From positions 25,911,308 to 25,975,307 of the forward strand of contig CM068841.1 in NCBI GenBank assembly GCA_028554795.2: a stretch of 64,000 nt of DNA. The letters run 5' to 3'. Position 1 is the first letter of the stretch. Every line of letters begins with the position of its first letter. The position numbers and the translations under genes are program-made. Below the pieces are notes generated by a model that made no database searches, was not told the DNA's origin, and saw nothing but the letters and a program-made list of their open reading frames with translations. Origin of the DNA: Sinohyriopsis cumingii. Its lineage: Eukaryota > Mollusca > Bivalvia > Unionida > Unionidae. This document shows positions 10,443 through 22,497 of the stretch, in pieces.

Positions 10443-12305
10443 ATGGATTTTGTAAGTACAATCCTGATGAAGAGTGTACCTAAATCATGTGAACTTGATC
10501 TAATTTCAACAGCACTGCTGCTTGAGTGCATAGATCCAGTATTGCCTTCACTAACCGATGTTATTAATACCTCTCTCTCATCAGGGGAATTCCCATCGTT
10601 TTTCAAAACTGCCACTGTAAAGCCTCTGCTGAAGAAACCATCACTAGACCATAACGATTTAAAGAACTACTGCCCAGCTTCTAATCTCCCATTCCTTTGA
10701 AATATATTAGAAAAGATTGTTCTATCCCAGCTTGTATCTCATCTGCATTCAAACAGTCTTTTTAGCAATGTACAATCTGCATATCGCCCTGGCCACAGTA
10801 CTGAAACTACTCTTCTAAAAGTAGTTAATGACATTCTCTCTGCTTTGGATAGCGGAACGATTACAGTCCGCACCCTCATTGATTTGTCTGTAGCACTTGA
10901 CACAATAGACCATGATGTATTACTTCACCGTCTCCATCGCTCCGGTGGCCGAATGGTTAGAGCGTCCGCCTCGGATGCGGGATGTCGAGGGTTCGATCCC
11001 CGGCCGAGTCATACCACTGCCTTAAAAAATGGTACTAACAGCTGCCTCGCTTGGCGTTCAGCATTAAGAGGTTAGTGTTAGGACTGGTCGGCCTGGTGTC
11101 AGGATAATGTGACTGGGTGGGACATCATGCTACATGTCTGCGGCATGATGCCCCAGTGCTAGACATCACTATAAACTGCCACATTGCAGACGTCGTAGCG
11201 ATATGACTGAAAAATTGTTAAAGCTACGTTAAAAATCAAAATCACATCACATCACTTCACCGTCTCCAGCACGTATTTAGCATTCATAATAAAGCCTTAC
11301 TATGGTTTAAGTCCTACTTGGTCAACAGGACACAAATTATGTCTGCAAATGGAATACATTCCAGCCCAGTTGATCTATGTTGTTGTGTTCCACAGGGTTA
11401 TGTTCTTGGACCTGTTCTCTTCATTCTATACACTCAGCCGCTTTCAAGTGTCATATATCATCATGCAGTGTCTCACCAGTTGTACGCTGATGACACCCAA
11501 ATATACAAATCTAGCCACCCGACTGAAGTTGATGCTACCATCCAAGGTGTAGAGAGGTGCATTTCTGAATTGAAATCACGGATGACATGTAACAAGCTGC
11601 AGATGAATGATGATAAAACTGAGGCCATTCTGATCACAACACAAAGACTTTCTCATTCACATCATTTACCTCAGACAATAAATATCAGCAACGCCATCAT
11701 TAAATTCACACAATCAGTACAAAACGTAGGTGTTACTCTGAACAGTACTCTCACATTGTACCAACATGTCATGAACATATGCAAGGCTGCATATCTTGAG
11801 CTGAGACACATCAGCTCCATTTGCAGTTGGTGCCATTAAAACACTTGTGTGTTCATTAGTACTTTCAAGACTGGACTATTGTACCTCAATTCTGTCTGGT
11901 TCATCTCAATATCTACTCCAGAAACTTCACAAAGTTCAAAACACATTTTCTCGGATCATACTTAGAGCACCACGATCAGAGCACACCTACCCGCTGCTCT
12001 GTACCCTGCACTTGCTATCCATTCGATCCAGAATCAAACACAAAATGTGTTCTCAGTACTGGGTTTCACTGTCAGACTCTAGTCCAACATACCTATTCGA
12101 CCTCTCCCATGTGTACACACCAGCAAGATACTTATGCTTCTCTTCTGACAGTCGTATACTCATTATCCCCACTATGAAAACAAAGTTAGATGGACAGCGT
12201 TCATTTGCATACCAGGGCCCAGCAACGTGCAATGAATTGCACACAGTGATCTCATTCAAGCGTGCTCTCAAAACTCACTTATTCCGACTGCAAGAACAAA
12301 CTTAA
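10443..12305 (+). pseudogene. CR1/L2-like reverse transcriptase, split by a SINE
   Basis: RT copies the LINE RNA at the nicked target. In order: VKPLLKKPSLDHNDLKNYCP, then SNVQSAYRPGHSTETTLLK, then LIDLSVALDTIDHDVLLHRL with the motif A Asp. After the SINE come ALLWFKSYLVNRTQIMSANG, VPQGYVLGPVLFILY and LYADDTQIYKSS with the YADD catalytic box. The thumb and C-terminal part follow as LVLSRLDYCTSILSGSS, TFSRIILRAPRSEHTYPLLC and SFKRALKTHLFRLQEQT. The open frames 11318-11839 and 11847-12305 are the best preserved, with a stop between them. Removing the SINE would restore frame continuity across the insertion site. Confidence 0.85.
10937..11253 (+). mobile_element. full-length tRNA-derived SINE inserted in the LINE RT
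   Basis: The head is tRNA-like. An A box (tggccgaatgg, 10946-10956) and a B box (ggttcgatccc, 10990-11000) form an internal RNA polymerase III promoter. The anticodon-arm region folds as tccgc-ctcggat-gcggg with CGG in the loop, resembling a proline tRNA. A body of about 240 bp follows and ends in a (TCACA)-type tail. It is flanked by a perfect 15-bp target-site duplication, acttcaccgtctcca, at 10922-10936 and 11254-11268. No coding capacity; it would depend on LINE enzymes. Confidence 0.93.
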
Positions 12306-12477
12306 AGACCTAATAATGTTTCCTACCTTAAAAATTTTCGGCATGTTTTTTATGTTTTCTAATGTCATGGTGTTGGTTTTTGTAATCATACTATTATAAA
12401 TCTTATTTATGTTATAGGTTTGTCTAATATTGCAAAGGGCTTAGTGCTTCTAAAGATGATGTACTATACAAAGTCCT

Positions 12478-12512
12478 CGTTATTATTATTATCAATTATT
12501 ATTATTATTATT
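12478..12512. repeat. (TTA)n tail of the CR1/L2-like LINE
   Basis: Short TTA/ATT tandem units close the LINE 3' UTR. Confidence 0.8.
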
Positions 12513-12871
12513 TATAACTCAAAAAAATATTGATATATTATAGTTTATCGCTGAGGACTTTATTTTAACGTAAAATATTATGGTATTATGTATTTATGAT
12601 TCCCTCTCTGCATTTATTTTATTTCTTATTATGACAAGCTTGGTATATTTATAGCGGGATGGATGGGCTCGCAAAACCAGAATTGTGACAGCATGACCTG
12701 CAGTGTGGCAGCGTAGCCATTGAACTGAATTCATCAGACATTGTATATGTTACTAAATGACACGACTTGTAGGATAGGAATTCCGAATTCTTCAGAAAGA
12801 CAAAGAATAGTGATATGAATTCCGACCTCTATAAAAGAGCAGCAGACACTGTGTTACGTTTACAGTGATAT
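12513..12871. other. no gene recognised
   Basis: AT-rich sequence after the LINE tail. No ORF or repeat unit recognised. Confidence 0.4.
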
Positions 12872-13035
12872 ATGGTTGTATGAACCATGCTCTTTTTTTT
12901 TCGTATCATATGGATGTATAAACCATACGTATTTCTTTGTATCTTATGATTCTGTGAATCATACTCATTCCATTATGTATTGCACATGTGCGAATCATGC
13001 TCATTTCTTCGTATATGAACCATATTCATATTTTG
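12872..13035. repeat. diverged tandem repeat, ~38-bp unit, about 4.5 copies
   Basis: Successive units share the pattern tgaaccatgctcatttctt followed by cgtatcatatgg, with substitutions and small indels. Copies begin near 12872, 12911, 12947 and 12987, with a partial copy to about 13035. Confidence 0.7.
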
Positions 13036-15014
13036 TTTTAAATATATGAATCTGTTTTAATTTCATAACATGTTAAGATTGGTATCTTGTGTGGGTTTTT
13101 GAGTATGCTTGTGTTGTCGTAGAGATGTTTCCTTTCATAAACTTCAACTCACTCACATTGTGTTGCGTTTACAGTCGGTCCATAAATCCTTTCGGTGACA
13201 ATCATGTTACACTGATATTTGATGTAATGTAGAATCGATGGATCTGATCTACTAGATCGGACACTATGTAACAGGCATAATCACTCGTCGTCTAGAAATG
13301 AAATACATATCGAGCAAGTCCACCCAAACATATCTGGATCTTCTTAAGCGAGCTAAGTAAGAGTAAATATTATATCTTATGAGCTGATCCACAAATCTGC
13401 CTACGTAAACCATTTCCTTGTTCCTACAACGATACAACGTGGGATATATCACATAAAACTATATACGGTTACATATAGGAACCAACTGCTGCCACGACGA
13501 AATACTGCAGGTAGAGCGATATTGATTCGCATTCGCTAGTTTCCTACATAACCGTCGCACGACTTACTACTGCTGACAAACCCCCGATATCACATCCACT
13601 CCAACACACTCAAGTCGCCCCAATACGACGACAAATCTTGTTCAAAGCTGCAATTAAATGTCTTCTATCCACTGTTTCTACAGAAGGTAAATACGAATCA
13701 TTAATGAAAATAAATAATCAAAGGAAGCAAATATACACTAACCACAACGCACGGAGCTATCTGATTTGTTCTTGACGCTTTGTGTATTCCACGTATTGTA
13801 GAAGATCGTCCGTAACCAAACTATTCAACAGTCACGGTGATACAGCGATTACCCACCCTTCTGCGTTAGTGAGAACTATGGATGGGAAATGCGTATGCAA
13901 ATTTGTAACCTGGGGCTGTCAGAAATTTTTCTCGATAATCAAATGCACGAAACGGACTTTTGAAGAGGCGTTTAAATTCCAATTTGCTGCGTTTCCTTCC
14001 AGTTGCTATTTCGAAAAGCCTGAAATTAATTTATGTTATTATTCAAAGAAAGGAAACATTATCGAGAAGCATATTACAAGCCACCAAACTTATATCGTTG
14101 GTATCAGAATATCTTGTTACACACATGGATCTCACCATCGAGTGAGTCAAACTATTGCTCCGTGAGTTTGGCTTTGCCAGTCCATATTTCACCTATTTTC
14201 AAGGACCTTGGCACACTACTGAAAGCTTCTTAAATGCGAAAGCAGTAACGTTCAGTAACTATATTCACCTAAGGACCATACATCACGAAACGCTACTAAA
14301 TATATGCTTGTAAGCTTTCTCGTTACACATTTGTTCCATTCGCCAGTAATCCTCTCAAAGCCGTTTAATAGTGCTTCACTCCATGCAATACAAAACACGA
14401 TCCAAGCACACAATACAAAACATTTATCCTATCTCAAGCTACTAAACACGTATACATAACAATATCGATTAATTTTCTATGTTAAAAAGTTAGGAAGGTT
14501 CCATTTTACAAAACTACCGCATGTCAGTCACAAGGTCTCGAGAATGTTGTACATTATGACGTCTGCTCCAAGAACTTTGGTTAAGAAATCTCCTCCATAT
14601 ACCGACTTCCCTTAATCAACAAATACTCACTTAAAAGCTAAAAAAGCTCTCAACGGAGAGCTAACAATAAACAGCACATTCCAATGTGTATCATAGTAGC
14701 AAAGGGCTTTGTCATATGTCTGTTCACCCGACTAGCGTTTTTAAAAAACTAGTGATAAGATTACATTTAGTCGGAAATCTGATTGCAAATAAGGTCTTAC
14801 TGTATACAATTGCTACCCATTATTTAATACCTTTTACAGTGTGTATCTTTATTATAAATGTGATCTGATTAAATTGTTGTTGAGAATGAAAGAAATAAAA
14901 ACAAAGAAGCGTAGGATAGACAATAGACAAGTACTGCAGTCGTCAATCGTTCCTCTTTTAGCCTACGCTCTTCCTCTCTCTCTATCACTATCTCTCTATC
15001 TCTCTCTCGTATAA
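13036..15014. other. no gene recognised
   Basis: Contains a 127-codon open frame at 13782-14165 (plus) with no recognisable domain, and short overlapping frames judged incidental. A CT-rich microsatellite lies at about 14970-15008, next to the SINE. Confidence 0.4.
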
Positions 15015-15333
15015 GACCGCTCCGGTGGCCTAGTGGTTAGAGCGTCCGCCTCGGATGCGGGATATCGTGGGTTCAATCCCCGGCCGAGTCATACCAAAGA
15101 CTTACAAAAACGGTACTAACAGCTGCCTCGCTTGGCGCTCAGCATTAAGAGGTTAGTGTTAGGACTGGTCGGCCAGGTGTCAGGATAATGTGACTGAGTG
15201 GGACATCATGCTACATGTCTACGGCATGATGCCCCAGCACTAGACATCACTATAAACTGCCACATTGCAGACATCGTAGCGATATGACTGAACAATTGTT
15301 AAAGCTACGTTAAAAATCCAAAATCACATCACA
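15015..15333 (+). mobile_element. full-length tRNA-derived SINE
   Basis: Same family as 10937-11253. It begins gaccgctccggtggcctag and carries A and B boxes, the CGG anticodon-like loop and the tail aatcacatcaca. The flanks ctctctcgtataa (15002-15014) and ctctctcgtgtaa (15334-15346) form a 13-bp target-site duplication with one mismatch. Confidence 0.93.
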
Positions 15334-16256
15334 CTCTCTCGTGTAACTTGCCTATCCAACTTTTCACAACCGCACGTCAAACTCTATATATAGTGCGTAA
15401 TTTGACTTAGATGCAAAGCCCTATAACAATCACTAACGATACAAGGACTCAATACATATAGACTCATGCTCATGTTAAAACTTAATATTGTCAAAATTGT
15501 GAAAAGCTATACATTTCTCATTCGGAACTTGCAGTGTCTTTCTTATCTTAAAAAATAAAACTTAAGCAGCACTGTTCTCTTTATTTAGTATGGTGGAAGT
15601 TTCACTGGCACAAAGACCGAAATTAACAGTCTAGTAATTTATTATATGAACTTTCAAATCATGTTTATGAACTAGCAGTTGGCGTTTCTGGTTCACATAA
15701 ATACAGTATATTATCTGAGTGAAACTTTATAAAATCAAATCACAAAGAAATAAGTATTAACTCACCCGCTCCATGCTTTGCCTTCTGGCACAAACAATAG
15801 AAACAAAAAGAGAATAATAGCAATCAACACTTTCCAATCCATAATGCGCATTCTTTTTGACGGTCTATTCAGAATTATCATACTGCCAAAAAACGGACTT
15901 AAGCTCAAATCATATTTAAACGCAGCAAACATTCCCATATAAGGTAAAGAGGCACCTCATAAGAAAAATAGTTGTATAACTCGTATAATAGTGTCGGATA
16001 ATGGATAGTTGTCACGCACAGTTGAGAAACTGGTCCAGAATGTGCTTAAAGTGCCTCTTTTGTCCTGCAGTTCGGCATCCAGGAAGTTTTGAACGTGAAT
16101 GACACCAATGCACGAATACAGTAAAGCTTTTTGAAATAATGAATATATAGTAATAAAAGGGTTGATATACTATAAATACCTTCAGACAAATAGACACTAA
16201 ACCTTTATTAATGTGCCCTAAGCGAACACGTTAAGGTTTTAGATTATAACGTTCAG
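15334..16256. other. no gene recognised
   Basis: AT-rich sequence with no ORF of note. Confidence 0.4.
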
Positions 16257-16739
<483 letters not shown>

Positions 16740-16903
16740 ATGTACTGTAACACCATGGATGATTTTATTATGGATGCTTGTATTCTGTGTGAATGTGAGT
16801 GTGGAAGCCATGCACATGATACATTCAAGGTGATAAATACTTCTTTCAATCCTGTACAAAAGCATGTAAAACGTGTGCTGTTTTCAAGGATAATAACATA
16901 AAA

Positions 16904-17627
16904 ATTATGTCAATAAATGTTAGAGGCATGAAAGGTTCAGTCTTGAAACGAAGGGACATTTTCCACTGGGTAAAACAAACAAAAAGTGTATTTATAGTAT
17001 GCTTGCAAGAAACTCATAGTACAAAAAACGATGACATATATTGGGCAGCTGATTGGGGATACAAATGTATATTTAGCCACTGCTCTAGTAATAGTTCTGG
17101 GTTGCAATAAGTTTTAGAAATACTGTTGAATTCATAATTCATAGAGAAAGATGTGACAGAGTATGGAGATTTATTATTTTAGATATTATAATTAATGGTA
17201 ACAGAATAACCCTCGTGAATTTGTATGGTTATAATGATGACAATCCTAGCTTTTTAGAAAGTTAAAGGATCTTTTCTTCGAGAACTCATCATTTATAATG
17301 TGCGGAGAAGGGAACACTGTTCAAGACTTAGATTTGGATACTTACACTAGTTTACATGACAAACACCAACATTCTAGGCAGAGATTCAAGACCTGAACAA
17401 TGAATTGGAATTAATTGATCCCTGGCAAAATTCCTGTAAAGACTTCAAGATGTATACCTGGAGGCAAATATCTCCCTTGAAACAAAGTCGATTAGATTAC
17501 GTTCTTGTATCAGATGACATTCATATGAATACAGCTGATGCGTGTGTCTTAACAGGGTATAAGAATGATCATTCAGCTATTGTTTTGAGTGTGGCATTTT
17601 CAAAGTGTCAAAGGGGAAAAGGATATT
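16904..17627 (+). pseudogene. L1/Tx1-like endonuclease
   Basis: Pieces in order are MSINVRGMKGSVLKRRDIF, VCLQETHSTKNDD with the catalytic Glu, FSHCSSNSSG, ITLVNLYGYNDDNPSFLE in shifted frames, CGEGNTVQDLDLDTY (GDFN-like position), SRLDYVLVSDDIH and KNDHSAIVLSV. The last block stands where SDH is expected and has NDH. Stops after SSGLQ and a frame change near 17260 disrupt it. The stretch 17405-17629 is an intact C-terminal part. Confidence 0.75.
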
Positions 17628-18279
17628 AGAAAATTAATGCCCAACTGTTGAGGAACTTTGAGTATACTGATTTGGTCAAAACGTGTATAATTGACACTGT
17701 ATATGAATACTATGTAGGGGGAAATAAAGATGACTCTCTCTACGTTTCTCTTTCTTGCAAAGATCAAATGTTTTTTGAAATTTTTAAAATGAAACTATAT
17801 GTTATTATATTAGGAAAACAAAAGAGAAACGCGAACAATTAACGAGCATTGAGCAGGAAATTATAGAAATTCAAGGTGGACTGTAGAATACCATAGATGG
17901 GGAAACTCTTGAAAATTTAGAGAGAAAAAAGAAGAATTAGAGGAATCTAGGAAAAACATACATAGAAGGTGTTAGATTAAGATGCTATGAGTTTGGGAAA
18001 AAACACAAAGTACTTTTCTAAATCTTGAAAAAAGAATGTATGTCAATAAGACAATAAAGGAAATTATTTTAGATGATGGGACAAATATATCTGACCAAAA
18101 CGATATTTTAGAAGCTCAACAGATTTATATGGAACTGTACAAAAAGTAGAATTACTCAGCTTGATGATGGGACTATTCAAGAAACTGTGTAATCACACTA
18201 TTAAACGTAGTCATGAATAAAGAGAATCACGCGAGGGTCTGCTTGCAATCAATGAAATAGGTATGTCTTTAAAACGGAC

Positions 18280-19110
18280 GGAAAATGGAAAAGTCCTGGC
18301 TCGGATGAATTCACGGTAGAGTTCTATAAATTCTTTTGGATGCTTCTTTGGGATTTATATATAGATCAATAAATTACGGATACACTGTAGGAAAACGTTT
18401 AGATTTTCAGACTCAAGGAGTCATCACATATCTACAAAGGAAGAAAAAGACATAAGATATTTTAAAAACTTGAGACCTATATCACTTTTAAATATTGATT
18501 ATAATATTGCTTCGGGAACCATTGCAACTAGGATTAAAAAGGTTCTTCCATCAGTAATCAGTGATGCTCAAAAAGGATATACGAAGGGTAGATTCATTGG
18601 AGAAAATACCAGGCTATTATACGATACCATGGACCAACTTGAGAATGAAAACATATATGATTTAGTATTATTAATAGACTTTTAAAAAGCCTTTGACTCA
18701 ATTAACTTGTTTTTTGTGGAAGAAGCTTTACAATCTTTTAACTTTGGTGATTCCATCTGTAAGTGGTTTAAACTGTCCTGTAATGACTCTAAACGTTTTG
18801 TTATAAATAAATGGCATATGCCACGTTTTCAGACTTGAAAGATGATGACGTCAAGGAGGTCCCCATGCACCTTATTTGTTTATCATTGGGGGTGAGATTT
18901 TAGCCATGACTTTACAGCGAAATGTGGATGAACGGAGACTAATCTTTGACGCCAGTGAATATATATTGGGTCAGTATGCCGATGACGTTTTTATTCTTCT
19001 TGATGGATCTCAACTTTCTTTTGAAGCAACTATGAATATGTTGCAAGGTTTTTTTCTATCATCTTTACTTAAATGTAACATAACAAAAATAAAAGCTATT
19101 TAGATTGGAA
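18280..19110 (+). pseudogene. L1/Tx1-like reverse transcriptase
   Basis: RT motifs in order are NLRPISLLNIDYNIASG, AQKGYTKGRFIGENTRLLYD, LVLLIDF then KAFDSIN (motif A, with a stop between them at about 18683), FIIGGEILAMTLQRN and LGQYADDVFILLDGS with the catalytic YADD. The upstream linker (17648-18200) shows KKKELEESRKNIHRR and LDDGTNISDQNDILEAQQIY, as expected between endonuclease and RT. Three or more frameshifts and several stops make it inactive. Confidence 0.82.
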
Positions 19111-19199
19111 ACAGGAAATTTTCTAATCAAAGAATGTGTCCCGAAATGGGCCTAATTTGGTCATCCTCTAACTTTACACTCCTTGGATACAATTTTCTC

Positions 19200-20340
19200 C
19201 AGATTTACAATAAATGGTGGAAATTAATTATATGAGGAAACTAACAAAGGCAAACTGAATACTGGCAAGCTGGAGTCAACGACATCTGTCAATACCTGGT
19301 AAAGCAATTGTTGTAAAACCTCATTCATATTTTTTTCAGCACTTCCAAACCAATCAGCGAAAGTTGAAGCAGAACTAAATCGCACATTATTTAAGTTTGC
19401 ATGGGGTGGACTAGTAGAGAGAATAAAATGTTGTATACTAGTTTTCCAAGAAAACGAGGGAGGACTAAATATAATATACATATTTTCATTCATATTTTCA
19501 TTCATTAGGTATATTAAGATAAGATGGGTTAAAAGATTGCTGGAAAAGGAAAATGGAACGTGGCAGAAGTTAGTCAATACAACCTATATTCAGAAATAAA
19601 AAAGGATATTTGGATTTTAGGGAGAAGGAAGTTAGAAGAATTTAGTAAGTTCATTAAAGACAATTTTTGGAGAGATGTCATTTTGTCAGTATCTAACTGG
19701 AAAGAGGAACCGCAAAGTCCTAACGAGTATGTATCCATGAGTATTTTAAATTTTGTCCCCCCTAAAATGTCCTATCAATGTAAATCCTGGACAGAAGCCG
19801 GTTTTGAAATTCTGAATGATCTAATAGACGATCATGATAATTTAATACCTTTTGAAATAATAAAACAAAAAACTAAATGTGATGATTTCTTAAAATACTT
19901 CTCTAAAATTCCAAAAGCATGGAAAGACGCCATAAAAAAAAAAAATTAGTACATGCTAATTTTGATAAGCAGGAGGATAAAACAACGAACTTGCAAAAAT
20001 AAAATTCACTCAAGTTTGTTTACAAAGATTTTTTTAAAAAGCTAAAAGGTAACACACTGCGAAGAAAGAAACTTGGATGCAAGTATTTTATACAAATATA
20101 AGTAGTGAGTAGTGGTTTCAGAGTTATAGCCGGGCGAAATGATGTACCAATGATACCAAGTTGATCTCTTTTAACTTTAAATTAATCCATAGAATAATCG
20201 CTACTAATGATTTTCTGTAAAGAATTAACATATTAGATGGCAACAAATGTACTTTCTGTAAGCTTGAAAATGAAAGTATTGAGCATCTCTTTTATGACTG
20301 CAGTATTACTTCAAATTTTTGGTACCTTTTTATTTAAGAT
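19200..20340 (+). pseudogene. L1/Tx1-like C-terminal domain with CCHC motif
   Basis: The segment after RT holds NRTLFKFAWGGLVERIK, then ENEGGLNIIYIFSFI and IRWVKRLLEKENGTWQKLV. An open frame at 19560-19949 follows, with KKDIWILGRRKLEEFSKF and DNFWRDVILSVSNWKEE. Near 20250-20303 it reads CTFCKLENESIEHLFYDC, a C-x2-C-x8-H-x4-C zinc motif typical of L1/Tx1 C-termini. It assists RNA binding and target-primed reverse transcription. Confidence 0.75.
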
Positions 20341-20650
20341 TTTGCACCATTTTGCCCAAATATTGTACATTAGTTATAAAAAGAAACATTCTTAGGAAGT
20401 AAACAACTGGACAGTTTGGGTAATTTCCTGCTTATTTTGGCAAAATATTATATTTATTTTTGCAGATTTAATATGAAACTCCGTCTACTTTTGCTTTTAA
20501 GCAAATAGTTTAAATGCATAAGAACATTGAAAAATACATTGCTAAGTAAATAAAAAGATGACAAATTTCTTCAAAAATGGACCTCAGTAATGAACATGTG
20601 ACTTGTCTCTGACTTAATGGTAAACAGGAACAAAATAATGTAATATCACA

Positions 20651-21993
20651 AAGTCCATGTCACCTAGATTGTGTGCCATATGCATGGGTGCATGTTTGTG
20701 TGTTTTCTTTTTCTGTAGATTATATTCATTATCCCTAGATTATCTGAAAACCAGAAATGTTTGATTGTAAGGTGAGCATGTAATGGTTCCCCGACTCAGT
20801 CGTTAACTTATTACGGGGTTAAAAAACTCATACAATACTTTACTCTTATCTTAAAGATATCACCAAACTGGAAATGGAAAATAAAGAAATAAAAACATGA
20901 AAAAACTATATTGGTTCTATGGTATCTCAATCTTTGAAATTTTCGGTATTATTTCTACATAACGTCACCTATATACATCTTATATACCATACCTGACCAT
21001 CACCAGTTCATTTCAAGAAAATGTGGTAATCACTGGCGAGTACACTACTGTGAAAATAAACCCATGAATATCACTTTTTCAAAGAGATGTCCGTACCCCT
21101 TGTTCTCAGATAGGATCAATATCGTCTTAAAATCGATATCACTGTAATAAATTTGTCAACCAGTTTGTCGTCTGATAATGGCCAATGATGTTGTACAAAA
21201 GTTAGATCTCATGATTATCGTGTTTGTCAAGAACTAAGAGATCGAACCAATGGTAACAAATAAGAGTCAAAATGTGAAGTATGTCAGTGTTGTTGTTTTG
21301 CGGGGCTTTCACATTTAACAGGTGTTGACTTTAAAAATGTGTTGTACACAATTTATTACTTTTGATAAAAAATTTTAAAAAGTCATTAGTCTGTGTATGC
21401 GGGGGGCTAACTGTTAGTAAGTATGTTCTGTAGAGGTTGGGTTCAATATCCCTGGATAATTGTGAAGATTAGTCAAGTTAAAAATATAACCATCAGATGA
21501 TTTAGATGCGATTTGGTTGATATGGCATGTCAGGCAGAGCCAATATCTACTTAGAATTATGAAGTATGTTACGTTATAGTGTTGTTGCCCTTGGCAGACA
21601 TATTTTCCTCTTCCTTTTCTGTCAGGACCAGTTGAGATATCTCATGATTCCGACAGATTATGCAGTTCAGACCCTGATGCATCCTACGAATTTGTGAAGC
21701 CATACCTTGCCAGATTGGGACAGTATATATCATTTGTATGAACAAAGAGGTACATGGATTACCCTTTTTGACACCTTTTGTCCTTTACTATAATAATAGT
21801 GAGATTCAGAAGCGCATATATCCTGCGTACCCATCCTAATTCAATGTGAAACGTCGTATCATCGCACACAACTTACACAACTTTTCAGCCAAGAAACGAA
21901 CTTGTGAGATTCATGACTTGGATGATATTGTAATAACCATGGCTAGAGTTAAAATTACTCAAATACTATTATCAGTCTTTGCTTCTATTAAGT
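20651..21993. other. LINE 3' UTR (probable) and unassigned sequence
   Basis: Up to about 20900 this may be the Tx1-like 3' UTR, ending in an A-rich stretch. The rest has no recognised gene. The plus frame at 21846-22082 runs into a SINE and is not supported. Confidence 0.35.
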
Positions 21994-22309
21994 GCGTGAT
22001 TTGGATTTTTAACGTAGCTTTAACAATTTTTCAGTCATATCGCTACGATGTCTGCAATGTGGCAGTTTATGGTGATGTCTAGCACTGGGGCATCATGCCG
22101 CAGACATGTAGCATGATGTTCCACCCAGTCACATTATCCTGACACCTGGCCGACCAGTCCTAACACTAACCTCTTAATGCTGAGCGCCAAGCGAGACAGC
22201 TGTTAGTACCGTTTTTGTAAGTCTTTGGTATGACTCGGCCGGGGATTGAACCCACGACCTCCCGCATCCGAGGCGGACGCTCTGACCACTAGGCCACCGG
22301 AGCGGTCCC
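21994..22309 (-). mobile_element. full-length tRNA-derived SINE
   Basis: A minus-strand copy of the same family with intact A/B boxes (complement of ggttcaatccc and tggcctagtgg). A perfect 13-bp target-site duplication, gcttctattaagt, lies at 21981-21993 and 22310-22322. The perfect duplication suggests a younger insertion than the other copies. Confidence 0.95.
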
Positions 22310-22402
22310 GCTTCTATTAAGTTTGTTTTTATAAATATGGTACATATGAATATGAATATGGATTATAATGTTCGTATGCAATGCATAGCAGTTATAATAG
22401 AG

Positions 22403-22497
22403 GTTGCCAAGATTGGCTGTTAGTATGCTAGTCCATAGACATTAGAGACAGTCTCTAATGTATATGGACTAGCATACTAGCAGCCAATCTTGGCAAC
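22403..22497. repeat. 95-bp near-perfect palindrome (hairpin)
   Basis: Two 47-nt arms meet around a single central A at 22450. They begin gttgccaagattggctg and end cagccaatcttggcaac, with only two mismatched pairs. The sequence could form a long cruciform or RNA hairpin. No target-site duplication is evident, so its origin is open: foldback element, MITE, or local inverted duplication. Confidence 0.9.

Larger units (their letters stand above)
9100..12512 (+). mobile_element. CR1/L2-like LINE (non-LTR retrotransposon), decayed
   Basis: The element holds a basic N-terminal segment (9108-9299, with CFKAGRHRTGRRISV), an apurinic endonuclease (9355-9850) and a reverse transcriptase (10443-12305). 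It ends in a 3' untranslated region with a (TTA)n tail at 12478-12512. A 3' end made of short tandem repeats rather than poly(A) is typical of CR1/L2 elements. A SINE is inserted in the RT at 10937-11253. Numerous stops and frameshifts make the copy inactive. The exact 5' end is uncertain. Confidence 0.82.
16740..20650 (+). mobile_element. Tx1/L1-like LINE (non-LTR retrotransposon), decayed
   Basis: A second LINE of a different clade, with an endonuclease (16904-17627), a linker rich in Glu/Lys, a reverse transcriptase (18280-19110) and a long C-terminal domain ending in a CCHC-type zinc motif (20250-20303). The domain set and the sequence of the RT and C-terminal regions resemble Tx1/L1 ORF2 proteins. 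Many stops and frameshifts occur. A possible 3' UTR extends to about 20900 and ends in A-rich sequence. ORF1 was not recognised. Confidence 0.8.

Noticed and set aside
10938..11010. tRNA gene (proline-like, CGG loop)
   Set aside because: It is the head of a SINE with body, tail and target-site duplication. The same applies at 15015 and 22309.
13782..14165. 127-codon plus-strand open frame
   Set aside because: No recognisable domain or splice context, overlapped by two other frames. Kept only as a note.
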